The notes under the pieces: generated by a model
Databases searched by the model: none
What the model saw: only the letters and a program-made list of their open reading frames with translations
Told to the model about the DNA's origin: nothing
Shown here: positions 6,839 to 7,513 of the stretch, one piece after another
How the letters are laid out: the number at the start of each line of letters is the position of its first letter
Numbering within the stretch: the stretch's first letter is position 1
Assembly (NCBI GenBank): GCA_902562015.1
Contig: CACERX010000052.1
Location: 1 to 7,513 of the forward strand
DNA: 7,513 nucleotides
Origin: an uncultured SAR324 cluster bacterium
GTDB taxonomy: Bacteria; SAR324; NAC60-12
Reading direction: 5' to 3'
Position numbers and translations under genes: made by a program

Positions 6839-7513
6839 TCAGTTTTTATCGTTATTTGTAGCACGGCTAGAATTTTCATTAAGTGATCGAGGCATTTGCC
6901 AAATTCTTTTTACTGGCAGTAAATTTTCATGCTCCAGAAAAATATACATCTTTAGACAAATCCAGGCAACCGTTGCGGCATAAAGACTTTGTTTCGAATT
7001 TATTACAGGACGCTCCCAATTTGTTAATTGTGCTTTTTTGGTTATCCTGACTCCTAAAAAAATAGCGGCAAGATTTCTCAATCCACAAGTAACAATACCT
7101 AAATCACTGGCAATATCCACTAACTCAATAAAACCTCCTGGGTTAAAATTACTTAGCTTTTGAAGTCCTCGGACATCATCCAGGATTGCTATTCCTACTT
7201 TTAAAATGGATGAATCTTCAAGTATTTCTAAAAGTTCGTTTGGGAATCCCAAATGATTTAAACGAAACAAAAATGCTTCTTTTGACGTTGAAAGTTGCAA
7301 AAGTGAAACATCATGCTGTACCCCTTTCCTGAATACAGGGCGAGTTTCAGTATCAAAACCTAAAACTGGATGCTCCCTCAAAGTTTTTATTGCATCACTC
7401 AAGTCATTAATCTCAGTAATTAAATGAATTTTGCCATCAAATGAACTAATAGGAAGTGTCTTTATATGTTCCTTAGTTAGTCTTTCAGGGAAACGTTTGT
7501 TTTTTACAAGACC
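6839..7513 (-). CDS. 3'-5' exonuclease (RNase D/DnaQ-like DEDDy) domain protein, N-terminus outside the window, last catalytic Asp replaced by Val
   Basis: The reading frame stays open to the right edge; 224 residues are visible, so the true start lies outside. An in-frame TTG at 7402 is unlikely to be the start, because the residues before it (LPISSFDGKIHLIT) match the usual lead-in of this family. Numbering from the window edge, Exo I is GFDTET (D54, E56), Exo II is KVGIAILDDVRGL (D113), and AQLTNWE follows as in the family. Exo III normally reads Y-A-A-T-D-A-W; here it is YAATVAW, with Y178 kept and Val at 182 (codon GTT at 6968-6970, one base from GAT). The family cuts nucleotides from 3' ends of DNA or RNA using two metal ions; this copy may be inactive or altered unless the base is a sequence error. 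It lies directly upstream of recJ, which suggests a nucleic-acid-processing role. Confidence 0.85.
   Translation of the reverse strand, partial: GLVKNKRFPERLTKEHIKTLPISSFDGKIHLITEINDLSDAIKTLREHPVLGFDTETRPVFRKGVQHDVSLLQLSTSKEAFLFRLNHLGFPNELLEILEDSSILKVGIAILDDVRGLQKLSNFNPGGFIELVDIASDLGIVTCGLRNLAAIFLGVRITKKAQLTNWERPVINSKQSLYAATVAWICLKMYIFLEHENLLPVKRIWQMPRSLNENSSRATNNDKN

Noticed and set aside
7400..7402. TTG at 7402 as the start of the exonuclease-domain gene
   Set aside because: The frame stays open to the right edge and the 37 codons before the TTG encode a family-like N-terminal lead-in, so the gene most likely begins outside the window.

Overview
The window is a compact, AT-rich bacterial segment. 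GC is about 40% in sampled parts of recJ and about 28% in the family-2 glycosyltransferase gene. It contains seven protein-coding genes, two of them cut by the window edges. I saw no RNA genes, insertion sequences, phage genes or CRISPR arrays. A family-9 (heptosyltransferase-type) glycosyltransferase next to membrane glycan-assembly-like proteins suggests a Gram-negative bacterium. The lineage cannot be fixed from this sequence; a deltaproteobacterial or similar group is only a guess.

Layout from left to right. The left edge holds the 3' part of a plus-strand gene for a multi-membrane protein, probably a GT-C-type glycosyltransferase. It ends about 11 bp from the end of a minus-strand gene, and a small palindrome lies at the convergent junction. 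All remaining genes are on the minus strand. Read in transcription order from the right edge they are: a 3'-5' exonuclease-domain protein whose start lies beyond the window; recJ, 7 bp downstream; a 220-bp AT-rich gap with a possible weak terminator; a stand-alone family-2 (dolichol-phosphate-mannosyltransferase-like) glycosyltransferase with a C-terminal four-cysteine ribbon; a gap of about 90 bp; and a tightly packed set of cutA, family-9 glycosyltransferase and DUF2079 membrane protein.

The genes fall into two functional themes. RecJ and the exonuclease-domain protein form a DNA-processing pair. The GT2, GT9, DUF2079 and GT-C-like proteins look like cell-envelope glycan or lipid-linked sugar functions, with the small housekeeping gene cutA among them.

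The points most worth a second look are these. The exonuclease-domain protein has Val where the family has its last catalytic Asp (a YAATDAW-type motif reads YAATVAW). The GT2 protein carries a putative zinc ribbon. The GT2 gene is distinctly more AT-rich than its neighbours and is flanked by gaps on both sides, which suggests it was acquired separately. I did not find convincing evidence of a wholly new multi-gene system.
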